Source: Ruegeria lacuscaerulensis (GTDB taxonomy: Bacteria; Pseudomonadota; Alphaproteobacteria; Rhodobacterales; Rhodobacteraceae). From it: 64,000 bases of DNA. The stretch spans positions 248,001-312,000 of the forward strand of contig NZ_WQDY01000001.1 in NCBI RefSeq assembly GCF_013033355.1. The letters run 5' to 3'. Below the pieces are notes generated by a model, which did not search any database, was not told the origin of the DNA, and saw only the letters and a list, made by a program, of their open reading frames with translations. The translations under genes and the position numbers were made by a program. Below, in pieces: positions 25,150 through 34,381 of the stretch (position 1 is the first letter of the stretch; every line of letters begins with the position of its first letter).

Positions 25150-26562
25150 CTAGTTCAGATCTTCCAGTAAGCGTCCGTGCTGACGGGTCGCCTCGATCAC
25201 CGCGCCAAAGGTGGTCATGCCGCGCGCCTCAAGCATCGGTAACATACGAACCAGCGCCTCGGCCGTTGCGACCGCATCCCCCAGCGCCGTATGGCGCAAC
25301 TCTGGCGGGATAGTGATGTCGAGCCTGTCGCACACGGCGTCCAGCGTGTGTGTGTCACTGGCACCGAACAGAACGGCGGACAGCAGGACAGTATCCAAAA
25401 TTGGGTGGTTCCATTCAACACCCATCCGGTTCGCATGACGGCGCAGAAAGGCCATGTCGAATGGCGCATTATGGGCCACGATCACCGCGTCCTGCGCAAA
25501 TTGATGAAAGACCCTGCCAGCCTCGGCGATTCCAGGCGCGCCCGAGACCATATTGTCTGTGATCTTGTGAACCTTGGTCGAGGCAGCAGGGATTGGCATA
25601 CCGGGGTTGACCAATATATCCAGCCGTTCGCCTTCAATGATCCGGCCATTTACGACACGCACTGCTCCGATCTGCACAATTTCGTCCTTGTGTGGCAGCA
25701 GCCCCGTGGTTTCGGTATCGAACACAACAAAGCAAAGCTCGCGCAGGTCAAGTGTACGCAGTTCCTTATTGGCAGCCGAGTTCAATAGGGCAAAGTCATA
25801 GACCAGCGGCCGCGCGGCCTCGGGCGCGATGTTTGTGGCACTGTCGTCAAAAATCAGCATGTAACCTGGTGCGTCGCCCAAGGGTTTCATACGCGTCATA
25901 TAGTTTTGTGTGCCGTCGATACTTGTAAGAGTGCAACCGACCTCAAGCCCTGTTTTGGTAAGTTTGGCAAAGGCTTGTTCCAAGGGACCAATCTGAAAAT
26001 ACTCGGACATCGACGCATTCAGGCGGGGATGTGAAATCTGCGCCAGAACTTCGGCCGCCTGACCATCATAGAGCACGATCTTATGCGTCGGGCTGGCCAG
26101 CAGCATGGCCACCGGAATGTCGGTCAGCAAGGCTGTCAGCTTCTGCTTTTCGGCAGCCAGATGGGCGGTTTCAGCAGCGACGGCTTCGGCTACGCTCATA
26201 GTCTTCTCTGACAGTTGGTCGGCCAGACCAGCCGCAGCAGGGGCTAGATCACCCAGGTAACGCGCGGCCTGAACATCCATTTCCCGGTTGACGCCTGCGT
26301 GCGCGCGCGCGCGCAGCTCAGCCGAAAGACGCTCGATCGGCTTGGCGACGTTGTCATCAAACAGCAACCAAACGGCGGCTATCAGCGCCACAAAGCCAAA
26401 AGCCATAAGGATTTCAGCAAAGATGAAGGCGTTGACCAATTCAGGATCTGCAACGCGCCGATAACTGATCCACAAGGCGAGAGAACTGACAGCTAACCCG
26501 CCAACAGCCAGCAGGCAAAAAAACAGGAAGATGCGTAAGCGCAGGCTTAACCGGGTCAGCAT
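25150..26562 (-). CDS. Membrane-anchored DnaQ-like 3'-5' exonuclease with HAMP/PAS-like region
   Basis: The 470-residue protein has two membrane helices (about 8-33 and 46-68) and a HAMP-like segment with KPIERLSAELR near 74-84. A PAS-like domain (about 140-240, TALLTDIPVAMLLASPTHKIVLYDGQ in part) follows, then a complete DnaQ-type exonuclease domain from 275. Catalytic residues visible are D282 and E284 in FDTETTG, D369 in HNAPFD, and H424/D429 in HTALGD. It thus looks like a sensor-type histidine kinase whose kinase was replaced by a nuclease. It stands in a conserved acetate-transport neighbourhood with the DUF294 protein. Substrate (nucleic acid or a nucleotide signal) is unknown. Confidence 0.85.
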   Translation of the reverse strand: MLTRLSLRLRIFLFFCLLAVGGLAVSSLALWISYRRVADPELVNAFIFAEILMAFGFVALIAAVWLLFDDNVAKPIERLSAELRARAHAGVNREMDVQAARYLGDLAPAAAGLADQLSEKTMSVAEAVAAETAHLAAEKQKLTALLTDIPVAMLLASPTHKIVLYDGQAAEVLAQISHPRLNASMSEYFQIGPLEQAFAKLTKTGLEVGCTLTSIDGTQNYMTRMKPLGDAPGYMLIFDDSATNIAPEAARPLVYDFALLNSAANKELRTLDLRELCFVVFDTETTGLLPHKDEIVQIGAVRVVNGRIIEGERLDILVNPGMPIPAASTKVHKITDNMVSGAPGIAEAGRVFHQFAQDAVIVAHNAPFDMAFLRRHANRMGVEWNHPILDTVLLSAVLFGASDTHTLDAVCDRLDITIPPELRHTALGDAVATAEALVRMLPMLEARGMTTFGAVIEATRQHGRLLEDLN

Positions 26563-26563
26563 G

Positions 26564-27082
26564 TTACACTCCGCAGGTGGCCTCGATGATGGGGTCGTTG
26601 GTTTCTGCGTTGATCCAGTCGGCGTTCAGCAGCTGACCTTCGGATCCGAATTCGGCCCCGTCCGCCAGATTGGCGCGCTGGTTTCGTGCGCAATCCACAG
26701 CGACCGGCAGCTTGGAAACCGGGGACCAGCGCCCAAAAAAGTAAAGGTCTACCAACCGTTGCTCGGGCACCTGTTCGTTGGTCCGAACCGAGGCTGTGTC
26801 AATCGCGGCAAAACGTTCAACAAAGGGGACCGCATAGGTCCAGGGGCGATAAAACGCGCGACTTTCGATTTCTTGAATAATCGCCATGCCTTCAGGCAGC
26901 GTATCTTTGGTGCGGTCATACCAGGAATACTCACTGGAAATGGTCATTCCGATCATCCCCAAACCGGCTGCAACAGGTGCAGCCCACCTTGGCAAGCGAC
27001 CGCCCGTCACCTTGTTCACCAGCATCACGACGCCTGCAAATGCGACGCCTGCGAAGAGTGTGGCGATCAGTTCCAGGAACAT
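26564..27082 (-). CDS. Small membrane-associated protein of the acetate-symporter cluster
   Basis: I do not recognise a named domain. The 172-residue protein has two N-terminal hydrophobic segments (MFLELIATLFAGVAFAGVVM and the one around APVAAGLGMIGM) and a likely periplasmic remainder with SSEYSWYDRTKDTLP and YRPWTYAVPFVERFAAIDT. ATG 27082 follows GGGAG by 7 nt; longer in-frame readings would overlap the DUF294 gene. It stops 1 nt before the exonuclease start codon and begins 25 nt after the DUF294 stop, so the three minus-strand genes are one unit. Confidence 0.7.
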   Translation of the reverse strand: MFLELIATLFAGVAFAGVVMLVNKVTGGRLPRWAAPVAAGLGMIGMTISSEYSWYDRTKDTLPEGMAIIQEIESRAFYRPWTYAVPFVERFAAIDTASVRTNEQVPEQRLVDLYFFGRWSPVSKLPVAVDCARNQRANLADGAEFGSEGQLLNADWINAETNDPIIEATCGV

Positions 27083-27107
27083 TGCGTTTCTCCCAATTTC
27101 GGCTGGT

Positions 27108-28931
27108 TCAACCCAGCATACCTTTTCCGTGGCCCACCGCCGATTGCATCGTCTTGACCACGACGAACGCGTCCCGAAGATGGCTGCGTTCGAAATCGGA
27201 CAGGGCCGTGGGTGGCATGAAGTTGTCCGGCTTTTCGCCACTTTTTACAAGCCGCACCTGGTGTTCCAGACGGGTTTCAGCAATCAGATCATATGCATCC
27301 AGCAGATCCCGCGCTCCTGACTCGCTTAGGATACCAGCCGCTCCAGCCGCCCGTAAACGCGCGCGCGTGTTCGCCTCGGGAAGCTCGCCCTGCAAACTGT
27401 AAATCCGGGCCAGATCGACGACGGGAACGACACCGTTGTGCTTTAAATCCAGTGTATTGCGGTGCTCACCTGACCGGATCGTCGCAAATCCCCGTAACAA
27501 GCCAAGCGGAGGCGTATGTTTCAATGAGTTTGAAATCATGTGCGCCACAAAGATCGAATTCGCCCGGGCTACAGCCAGCGTATCGGCTTGCAGCTTGTCG
27601 AACAGCTCGAATGCGCCACCGATCGGGCGTAGGTCAAACATGACTGATGCCAGCATTTGTGCTTCGGGGTTCGGCTTGGCGATCCAACCTTTGAAATAGT
27701 CGCGCCACACCTGTACCGGTTGGCACCAGCGCGGGTTTGTCGCCATCATGTCGCCGGGGCAATAGAAGTATCCGCATGTGTCCAACCCGTCCGATACAAA
27801 CTGTGCCATCGCATGGAAATAGGGCATGTCACCGTCGGTCACGTTGTCGTCCAGCATCAAGCAATTGTCCTGATCAGAGACACCAGTCTGTTCCTGCCGC
27901 CCTTGCGATCCGCAGGCCAGCCACAGATAGGGCACGGGGGGCGGGCCAAGCTTGGCTTCGGCCAAGGCTAACAGTCGACGGGTGGCTGTGTCAGCGATAT
28001 CCGTGATCAGGCGCGTGACGATCTCGTGCCGGTTTCCAGCGGCAACAAGCTGTACCAGAAGCTGTGGAATTTCATCGGTCACAGTAGCCATTTGTTCCGC
28101 TGTCTGCGCGGCTGCAATCTGGCGCACAAGTTCGGCCGAATTGACGGCCTGATAATGGGTCAGGTCGGTTTGAGTAACGATACCGACTAACCGTCCACCT
28201 TCGGAGATTGGAACATGGCCAATCCCTCGTTCCATCATGATATGCAGAACATCCGAGCCGATATCGGAAGGTGACAGGGTAATCGGGTTAGCGGTCATGA
28301 TTGAGGCAACGGGCGTGTCCGCTGGCATTTCGTCCGCGACAAACTTGCCAGACACGTCGCGCAGGGTCGCGATGCCAAGAAGAGTTTCCTGATCCGTCAC
28401 GCACAGCGATGAGATATGCTTGTCACGCATCAGCTGCGCGGCTTCGCGGACCGGTGTATCAGGCGGGCAGGTGGCTGGGTTGCGCGCCATCAGAACGTCG
28501 ATCGAACTGGTGGCCAGACTCTGTGGGCCCGCGCGTGTGGTACGGCTGCGGTTGAAGAACTTTGCGACGACTTCATGTCCGGCGATCAATTCGCGCACCA
28601 GATCCGGAGGCAAAAGCAACAGCACCGATGAGGCGTCGGCGCGTGCCTTGGTGATTGCCTTGCCATCCTTCAAAAGCCCGCGTTCACCGAATGAGTTTCG
28701 TAGACCAAGATGCGAAACGACGACATCGTTCCGGTCTTTGATCTCAATCTGTCCCTCATAGATCACAAAAACACCGGGTAAAGAATGACCCAATTTGTAG
28801 ACTGTGAAGTCCTCTTCGACCTCCCACACCTCGATCTGGTCTGCGATGGCATCCAAGACATTAGCTGGCAGGGCGTCATAAGGGTGTACGGATTTCAGAA
28901 ACCGGGTGATCTCATCATGGGACAGGGGCAT
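27108..28931 (-). CDS. cNMP-binding / CBS / DUF294 nucleotidyltransferase-like protein
   Basis: Cytosolic signalling protein, 607 residues. Domains in order: cyclic-nucleotide-binding domain (about 15-125, VFVIYEGQIEIKDR and FGERGLLKDG); two CBS repeats (about 145-270); DUF294 nucleotidyltransferase-like core with LACGSQGRQEQTGVSDQDN near 345-363 (GS-x-GR, D-x-D as in nucleotidyltransferases); and a C-terminal helical DUF294_C. It resembles the GlnD N-terminal fold. Genes of this type sit beside VC_2705-type symporters and DnaQ-like nucleases, suggesting control of acetate uptake. GAGGAG precedes the ATG. A strong terminator separates it from the symporter gene upstream, so it is likely expressed from its own promoter or by read-through. 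Confidence 0.85.
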   Translation of the reverse strand: MPLSHDEITRFLKSVHPYDALPANVLDAIADQIEVWEVEEDFTVYKLGHSLPGVFVIYEGQIEIKDRNDVVVSHLGLRNSFGERGLLKDGKAITKARADASSVLLLLPPDLVRELIAGHEVVAKFFNRSRTTRAGPQSLATSSIDVLMARNPATCPPDTPVREAAQLMRDKHISSLCVTDQETLLGIATLRDVSGKFVADEMPADTPVASIMTANPITLSPSDIGSDVLHIMMERGIGHVPISEGGRLVGIVTQTDLTHYQAVNSAELVRQIAAAQTAEQMATVTDEIPQLLVQLVAAGNRHEIVTRLITDIADTATRRLLALAEAKLGPPPVPYLWLACGSQGRQEQTGVSDQDNCLMLDDNVTDGDMPYFHAMAQFVSDGLDTCGYFYCPGDMMATNPRWCQPVQVWRDYFKGWIAKPNPEAQMLASVMFDLRPIGGAFELFDKLQADTLAVARANSIFVAHMISNSLKHTPPLGLLRGFATIRSGEHRNTLDLKHNGVVPVVDLARIYSLQGELPEANTRARLRAAGAAGILSESGARDLLDAYDLIAETRLEHQVRLVKSGEKPDNFMPPTALSDFERSHLRDAFVVVKTMQSAVGHGKGMLG

Positions 28932-28954
28932 GGAATACTCCTCGGTTTCCGGTT

Positions 28955-28987
28955 TAAAAATCCCGCCCGGTGGAGTGCCGGGCGGGA
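28955..28987 (-). terminator. Rho-independent terminator after the acetate symporter gene
   Basis: A perfect 10-bp GC-rich stem (28961-28970 with 28978-28987), 7-nt loop, followed on the minus strand by TTTTTAAACC. It lies 55 nt past the symporter stop and just upstream of the DUF294 gene. Confidence 0.85.
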
Positions 28988-29041
28988 GTAGTCAGTCGAA
29001 AGACGCGGCCTTTGGCAAGTAGGCTTTGGGCCGCATCGTGC

Positions 29042-30826
29042 TCATTTATTCTGAGCTGCACCCGCGCCACGGGGAATGCGGACGCTTTCGACCAGATCTT
29101 TGATCTCCTGCGGAGTTTCCTTGGTCGCACCGGCCACGAAGTAGGCGACGGCAAAGTTGACCATGGCACCGATCGCCCCGAACGAGGTCGACTTGATCGG
29201 ACCAAGCAGCGGATCAGCATCAGTGAAAGAGTTGGTGCCCGGAATGAACAGCCAGCCCTTGTGCAGGAAGATGTAGATCAGTGTTACAACCAGACCAGCC
29301 AGCATACCCGCGACCGCACCGGTGTTGTTGATGCGGGTCGAGAAGATACCCATCATCAGCGCCGGGAAGATCGAGGCTGCCGCCAAGCCAAAGGCCAAGG
29401 CCACCGTCTGCGCCGCGAAGCCCGGAGGATTCAGGCCCAGCCACGTTGCTACAGCGATGGCTACAGCCATTGCAATACGCGCCGACAAAAGCTCGCCTTT
29501 TTCCGAGATCTGCGGGTTGATCGCACCCTTGATCAGGTCGTGGGACACCGCCGACGAGATCGCCAGCAACAGACCCGCGGCGGTCGACAGCGCGGCCGCA
29601 AGACCACCAGCCGCGACCAGACCGATCACCCAACCCGGCAGGTTGGCAATTTCGGGGTTGGCCAGAACCAGGATGTCACGGTTGAACTTGGTCAGCTCGT
29701 TTCCAACCCAGCCTTTTTCCTCGGCAATTGCCTGCAAGTCGGCGTTTGCGTCGTTGTAGTACTGGATTTTACCGTCACCGTTCTTGTCTTCCCAGTCCAG
29801 CAGACCGGTTTTCTGCCACGTGGCCATCCAGTCGTAGCGCGGGTCGGTGTCGATTGCTTCGACAGAAACAGCGCCGCCCTCGATACCACCATTAGGCCAC
29901 ATCATGTCGGTGATGTTCAGACGGGCCATTGCGCCAACCGCAGGGGCGGTCAGGTACAGCAGTGCGATGAACACCAGCGTCCAGCCAGCGGACCAGCGGG
30001 CGTCAGACACTTTGGGAACGGTGAAGAAGCGCATGATGACGTGCGGCAGACCCGCAGTACCGATCATCAGCGACAGGGTGAACAGAACCATGTTCAGCGT
30101 ATTCGAGTGGTGGGCTGTATATTCGTTAAAGCCCAGCTCGGTCACGATGGCATCCAGCTTGGTCAGCAGGGGTTCACCGCTTGCGGTGTCACCAAACAAA
30201 CCCAGCGCCGGAACAGGGGTGCCGGTCAGCTGCAGCGAGATGAAGATGGCCGGGATGGTGTAGGCGGTGATCAGCACGCAGTACTGAGCAACCTGAGTGT
30301 AGGTCACACCCTTCATCCCACCAAACACCGCGTAGGCGAACACCACACAGGCACCGATCAGCAGACCGGATGTGTTCGACACCTCAAGGAAACGACCAAA
30401 GGCCACGCCAACGCCGGTCATCTGACCGATCACGTAGGTCACAGACGCAACGATCAGACAGATCACCGCAACGATACGGGCAGTCTGGCTGTAGAAGCGG
30501 TCGCCGATGAACTCGGACACGGTGAACTTGCCGAACTTACGCAGATAGGGCGCAAGCAGCAGAGCCAGCAGCACATAGCCACCGGTCCAACCCATCAGGA
30601 AGGTCGAGTTGTCATAGCCGGTAAAGGCAATCAGGCCCGCCATCGAGATGAACGAGGCCGCGGACATCCAGTCCGCCGCTGTCGCCATACCATTGGTGAC
30701 CGGGTGAACGCCGCGACCGGCGGCGTAGAATTCCGATGTGGAACCCGCACGGGCCCAGATCGCGATGCCGATGTATAGCGCGAAGGACGCGCCAACAAAC
30801 AGCAGGTTGATGGTAAACTGGTCCAT
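29042..30826 (-). CDS. Sodium:solute symporter, acetate-permease type (VC_2705 subfamily)
   Basis: Imports acetate or another short carboxylate with Na+. The 594-residue protein has about 13 membrane segments, with early SFALYIGIAIWARAGS and FYAAGRGVHPVTNGMATAADWMSAASF, the sodium-site region typical of ActP-like SSS transporters. A hydrophilic insert near 340-390 (DTDPRYDWMATWQKTG, DKNGDGKIQYYNDAN) is typical of the VC_2705 subfamily. GAGGAG overlaps the stop of the DUF4212 partner gene. With acs and adk just upstream, the pathway runs uptake, activation to acetyl-CoA and AMP recycling. The cargo is inferred from context. Confidence 0.9.
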   Translation of the reverse strand: MDQFTINLLFVGASFALYIGIAIWARAGSTSEFYAAGRGVHPVTNGMATAADWMSAASFISMAGLIAFTGYDNSTFLMGWTGGYVLLALLLAPYLRKFGKFTVSEFIGDRFYSQTARIVAVICLIVASVTYVIGQMTGVGVAFGRFLEVSNTSGLLIGACVVFAYAVFGGMKGVTYTQVAQYCVLITAYTIPAIFISLQLTGTPVPALGLFGDTASGEPLLTKLDAIVTELGFNEYTAHHSNTLNMVLFTLSLMIGTAGLPHVIMRFFTVPKVSDARWSAGWTLVFIALLYLTAPAVGAMARLNITDMMWPNGGIEGGAVSVEAIDTDPRYDWMATWQKTGLLDWEDKNGDGKIQYYNDANADLQAIAEEKGWVGNELTKFNRDILVLANPEIANLPGWVIGLVAAGGLAAALSTAAGLLLAISSAVSHDLIKGAINPQISEKGELLSARIAMAVAIAVATWLGLNPPGFAAQTVALAFGLAAASIFPALMMGIFSTRINNTGAVAGMLAGLVVTLIYIFLHKGWLFIPGTNSFTDADPLLGPIKSTSFGAIGAMVNFAVAYFVAGATKETPQEIKDLVESVRIPRGAGAAQNK

Positions 30827-30831
30827 GGGGT

Positions 30832-31116
30832 TTACTCCTCATCCACGCCGTATTCGGCGTCCAGCTTGTTCATGCGCCAGGCGTAGTTGAAGATCAGCAC
30901 CAAGAAGACCAGGATCGAACCCTGCTGAGCGAACCAAAAGCCCAGATCGGTGCCGCCAACGGAAATGCCCGACAGCAGCGGACGCAGCAGAATGCCGAAT
31001 CCAAACGACACCAGCGCCCAGATCACAAGGCTGATGTAAATTAGGCGCAGGTTGGCCTGCCAATAGCCCTTGTCGGACTCGGCAGCCTGCGCGGAGTTTG
31101 ATGATTGATCCGCCAT
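30832..31116 (-). CDS. DUF4212 membrane protein, partner of the acetate symporter
   Basis: A 94-residue protein with two hydrophobic segments (about 25-45 and 58-80): LIYISLVIWALVSFGFGILL and the one within FAQQGSILVFLVLIFNYAW. It is of the DUF4212 family (sodium/substrate symporter small subunit), which accompanies VC_2705-type symporters as YjcH does ActP. ATG 31116 follows AAGGAGGAACCCGCA; an in-frame upstream ATG at 31200 would add a charged tail without support. It stops 5 nt before the symporter gene, so the pair is co-translated. Confidence 0.88.
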   Translation of the reverse strand: MADQSSNSAQAAESDKGYWQANLRLIYISLVIWALVSFGFGILLRPLLSGISVGGTDLGFWFAQQGSILVFLVLIFNYAWRMNKLDAEYGVDEE

Positions 31117-31297
31117 TGCGGGTTCCTCCTTCGCTTTTTCGCCGTACGGCCTGGCACACAACTCCTCATGCGCGTCAGGTCGCTTTGCGATTGTGCCCAA
31201 CGCCCCGTGACGTCAGGTAAAACTTCTCGGTTCTGCCAAGGCAGTTCCTTCGAAGTATTCTGATTTAGGATTAAAGCCCTGCGCTTTGATCCACCCT

Positions 31298-31981
31298 TTA
31301 AGTCATGACCTCTTGCACATACCCTTGCAGGTCGATTGAGATGTCATCTATCTGGCCCATTGCGTCGATACCCTTCAGCACTCCCTGGGCCTGATAGTAG
31401 TCAATCAGCGGTGCCGTCTGCGCGTGATAGGCCGTCAGCCGGGACGCAACAGTTTCAGCGTTATCATCTGCGCGCCGTTTGAACTCTGAGCTGCCGCATT
31501 TGTCGCATTTTCCTTCAACCGCGGGCAGCTTGAACGTGTCGTGGTAGCCTTCACCGCACATGCCGCAGGTGTAGCGACCCGAAATCCGGATCACCATTTC
31601 AGCGTCTTCTACCTCGAGGCTGATGGCCGAATTGATCTTTTGCCCAGATTCGGCCAACAAAGTGTCCAGCGCCTGTGCCTGAACCGTGGTGCGGGGAAAG
31701 CCGTCAAGGATGATTCCTTTCGCGCAGTCCGGCTCGGCCAGTCGATCGCGCAGGATCGCGATGACAATATCGTCGCTGACCAGATCTCCGGCCTCCATCA
31801 CGGCTTTGGCGGCCAAACCTGCTTCAGTCCCGGCCGCGACGGCGGCACGCAGCAAGTCTCCGGTGCTGAGTTGAACCAACCCGAACTTCTGTTCAAGCAT
31901 ACGAGCCTGTGTACCCTTCCCGGCACCCGGAGGGCCGAGAAGGATCAGGACGACGGGTGTGGTGATCGTGGCAGCGTCCAT
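31298..31981 (-). CDS. adk: Adenylate kinase, zinc-lid type
   Basis: Interconverts AMP + ATP and two ADP. The 227-residue protein has the P-loop LGPPGAGKGTQ near 14-24, the AMP-binding TGDLLR and DGFPRT, and a lid with four Cys (CGMC and CDKC) that bind zinc. ATG 31981 follows GAGG by 5 nt; ATG 32011 would overlap acs. It lies 7 nt after the acs stop. Acetyl-CoA synthetase makes AMP, so this copy is well placed to recycle it. Most relatives also carry an adk in the ribosomal-protein cluster, so this may be a second, acetate-linked copy; that cannot be checked here. Confidence 0.92.
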   Translation of the reverse strand: MDAATITTPVVLILLGPPGAGKGTQARMLEQKFGLVQLSTGDLLRAAVAAGTEAGLAAKAVMEAGDLVSDDIVIAILRDRLAEPDCAKGIILDGFPRTTVQAQALDTLLAESGQKINSAISLEVEDAEMVIRISGRYTCGMCGEGYHDTFKLPAVEGKCDKCGSSEFKRRADDNAETVASRLTAYHAQTAPLIDYYQAQGVLKGIDAMGQIDDISIDLQGYVQEVMT

Positions 31982-31988
31982 CACATCC

Positions 31989-33953
31989 TCACTTGTTCGC
32001 GCGGTTTTCAATCAGGTCTTCGACCACCGACGGATCGGCAAGCGTCGAAGTGTCCCCTAGCGCGCCAAAGTCATCCTCGGCGATTTTGCGCAGGATGCGG
32101 CGCATGATCTTGCCCGAGCGCGTTTTCGGCAAGCCCGGTGCCCACTGGATCACATCCGGCGAGGCAATCGGTCCAATCTCGGTCCGCACCCAGGTGCGCA
32201 GTTCTTTCAGCAGCTCATCCGAGGGGGTGCGATCATTCATCAAGGTGACATAACAATAGATGCCTTGTCCTTTGATTTCATGCGGATATCCCACCACGGC
32301 GGCTTCGGCCACAGCGGCGTGGGCAACCAGCGCGCTTTCAACCTCGGCGGTGCCCATGCGGTGGCCCGAGACGTTGATCACGTCATCGACGCGGCCTGTG
32401 ATCCAGTAATCGCCATCTTCATCCCGACGGCACCCATCACCTGTGAAGTAGTAGCCTTTGTAATCCGAGAAATAGGTCTTTTCGAACCGCTCATGATCAC
32501 CCCAAACGGTACGCATCTGACCGGGCCAGCTATCCTTGATGCACAGCACGCCTTCGACCCCGTTGCCGCTGATTTCCACACCCGATTGCGGGTCCAGAAC
32601 CACTGGCTGAATGCCAAAGAACGGCTTCATTGCCGCGCCGGGCTTCATAGCGTGCGCACCGGGCAGGGGGGTCATCAGATGACCGCCGGTTTCGGTTTGC
32701 CACCAAGTGTCCACGATAGGGCATTTGCCCTTGCCGATCACCTCATTATACCAGTTCCAGGCTTCTGGGTTGATCGGTTCGCCGACAGTGCCCAGAAGGC
32801 GCAGGTCGCTCAGGTCGTGCTTCTCGACAAACTCGTTGCCCTGACCCATCAGCGCGCGGATCGCGGTGGGGGCTGTATAGAATTGGTTGACCTTGTGCTT
32901 CGCGCAAACCTCCCAGAAACGGCCTGCATCGGGGTATGTTGGGACGCCTTCAAACATCAGCGTTGTAGCGCCGTTGGCCAGCGGACCGTAAACGATGTAG
33001 CTGTGGCCTGTGACCCAGCCGACGTCCGCAGTACACCAGTAAACATCACCCTCGTGATAGTCGAATGTTACCTCATGGGTCAGCGCGGCGTAGACCAGAT
33101 AACCGCCGGTCGTGTGAACGACGCCTTTGGGCTGGCCGGTCGAGCCAGAGGTGTAAAGAATGAACAGCGGGTCTTCGGCATTCATCTCGGTGGGGGCGCA
33201 ATAGTCGTCGGCCTCCAGCGCCATTTCGTTGTAGTCGTAGTCGCGACCGTTGATCCATGTGGTTTGACCGTTAGTCCGCTTGACGACGAGGCATTTCACC
33301 GTGTCCTTACAATGCAGCAGCGCCGCATCTGCGTTGGATTTCAGCGGGGTCTTGCGGCCGCCACGCGGGGCTTCGTCCGCTGTGATGATGACCTTGGCGT
33401 CACAGCCATTGACCCGTGCCGCCAGCGCATCGGGCGAGAAGCCGGCAAACACGATCGAATGAATTGCGCCGATACGGGCACAGGCCAGCATTGCGTAAGC
33501 AGCCTCGGGGATCATCGGGAGGTAGATGACAACTCGATCACCTTTGCGCACACCCATTGATTCCAGGATGTTGGCCATTCGGCAGGTGCGACGGTGCAGT
33601 TCGGCATATGTAATGTGCTGAGCGGGATCAGTTGGATCATCCGGCTCCCAGATGATCGCGGTTTGATCTCCACGGGTTTTCAGATGGCGATCCAGGCAGT
33701 TGGACGAAACATTCAGAGTGCCGTCGGCGTACCAGTTAATACCGACCGAGCCGAAATCGAAGCTGACGTCCTTGACTTGGGTATAGGGTTTGATCCAGTC
33801 GATACGCTTGCCCTGTTGGTCCCAGAAGGCAACAGGATCGTTGACGGAGGCTGCATACATCTCGTTGTATTTGTCGGCATCGACATGTGCACGGGCAACA
33901 GTGTCTGCTGATGGCGGATAGGTTTTGGCATCTGCCTGGGCAGCGGTTGTCAT
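31989..33953 (-). CDS. acs: Acetyl-CoA synthetase
   Basis: Activates acetate with ATP and CoA to acetyl-CoA, AMP and PPi in the cytosol. The 654-residue length is normal. Visible are the acetate/AMP phrases [23 protein letters not shown] in part, the P-loop [25 protein letters not shown], and the C-terminal [11 protein letters not shown] with the lysine that is acetylated to switch the enzyme off in other bacteria. GGGAGGAGCC precedes the ATG. First gene of the acs-adk unit. The AT-rich region upstream presumably holds its promoter. Confidence 0.95.
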   Translation of the reverse strand: MTTAAQADAKTYPPSADTVARAHVDADKYNEMYAASVNDPVAFWDQQGKRIDWIKPYTQVKDVSFDFGSVGINWYADGTLNVSSNCLDRHLKTRGDQTAIIWEPDDPTDPAQHITYAELHRRTCRMANILESMGVRKGDRVVIYLPMIPEAAYAMLACARIGAIHSIVFAGFSPDALAARVNGCDAKVIITADEAPRGGRKTPLKSNADAALLHCKDTVKCLVVKRTNGQTTWINGRDYDYNEMALEADDYCAPTEMNAEDPLFILYTSGSTGQPKGVVHTTGGYLVYAALTHEVTFDYHEGDVYWCTADVGWVTGHSYIVYGPLANGATTLMFEGVPTYPDAGRFWEVCAKHKVNQFYTAPTAIRALMGQGNEFVEKHDLSDLRLLGTVGEPINPEAWNWYNEVIGKGKCPIVDTWWQTETGGHLMTPLPGAHAMKPGAAMKPFFGIQPVVLDPQSGVEISGNGVEGVLCIKDSWPGQMRTVWGDHERFEKTYFSDYKGYYFTGDGCRRDEDGDYWITGRVDDVINVSGHRMGTAEVESALVAHAAVAEAAVVGYPHEIKGQGIYCYVTLMNDRTPSDELLKELRTWVRTEIGPIASPDVIQWAPGLPKTRSGKIMRRILRKIAEDDFGALGDTSTLADPSVVEDLIENRANK

Positions 33954-34381
33954 TCTGAGGCTCCTCCCTCTGGACTAAATTTCGTGGGGCCGAATTTTGC
34001 CTGCTAAACTGACAATGTCGACCCGCTTCCTCCCCATACCGAATAATACGGAGAACAGAAAACAAGGGAATAAATTACCGGAAACTATGGATTAGTTTGT
34101 AAAAAAATTTCTCTAAATGCCGTTGCGGTGAAAACATTTTTGGAAAAAGGTGGTAATTATATATTAATATCAATACGATAATTGTAACGGATTTCGATCC
34201 TCGTGTTTGCGTTGGTTCGGCCCAAAAATGGCATCGGAAATTCATCTTTAGCGTGTTAGCGGTCACTTGATCTGATGATCTTGGTTCCGTGAAATCTTCC
34301 GGGGGTTGGCACACTCAGATGTTGGCGCTAGCTTTGGCATCAAGCGCTTCGACAAGGGGCGCAGATAAGGGAGAGATCATA
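33954..34381. other. AT-rich intergenic region between acs and the TRAP operon
   Basis: About 430 bp between two divergent units, clearly AT-richer than the genes on both sides (centred on 34070-34200). It must carry promoters for both acs (minus) and dctP (plus). I see no convincing palindrome, riboswitch or sigma-54 site. A 79-codon minus-strand frame (34075-34314) has no ribosome site and no protein-like features. Confidence 0.6.

Noticed and set aside
28970..30778. 602-codon plus-strand frame opposite the acetate symporter
   Set aside because: Shadow of the symporter gene; product rich in Gln, His and Arg without domain features.
32265..33560. 431-codon plus-strand frame opposite acs
   Set aside because: Shadow of acs, which has complete motifs and a strong ribosome site.
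34075..34314. 79-codon minus-strand frame in the acs-dctP intergenic region
   Set aside because: No ribosome site, low-complexity AT-rich content, no family resemblance.
34306..34330. Possible sigma-54 promoter (TTGGCAC followed by TTGGC)
   Set aside because: The spacing between the GG and GC elements does not fit the -24/-12 consensus.
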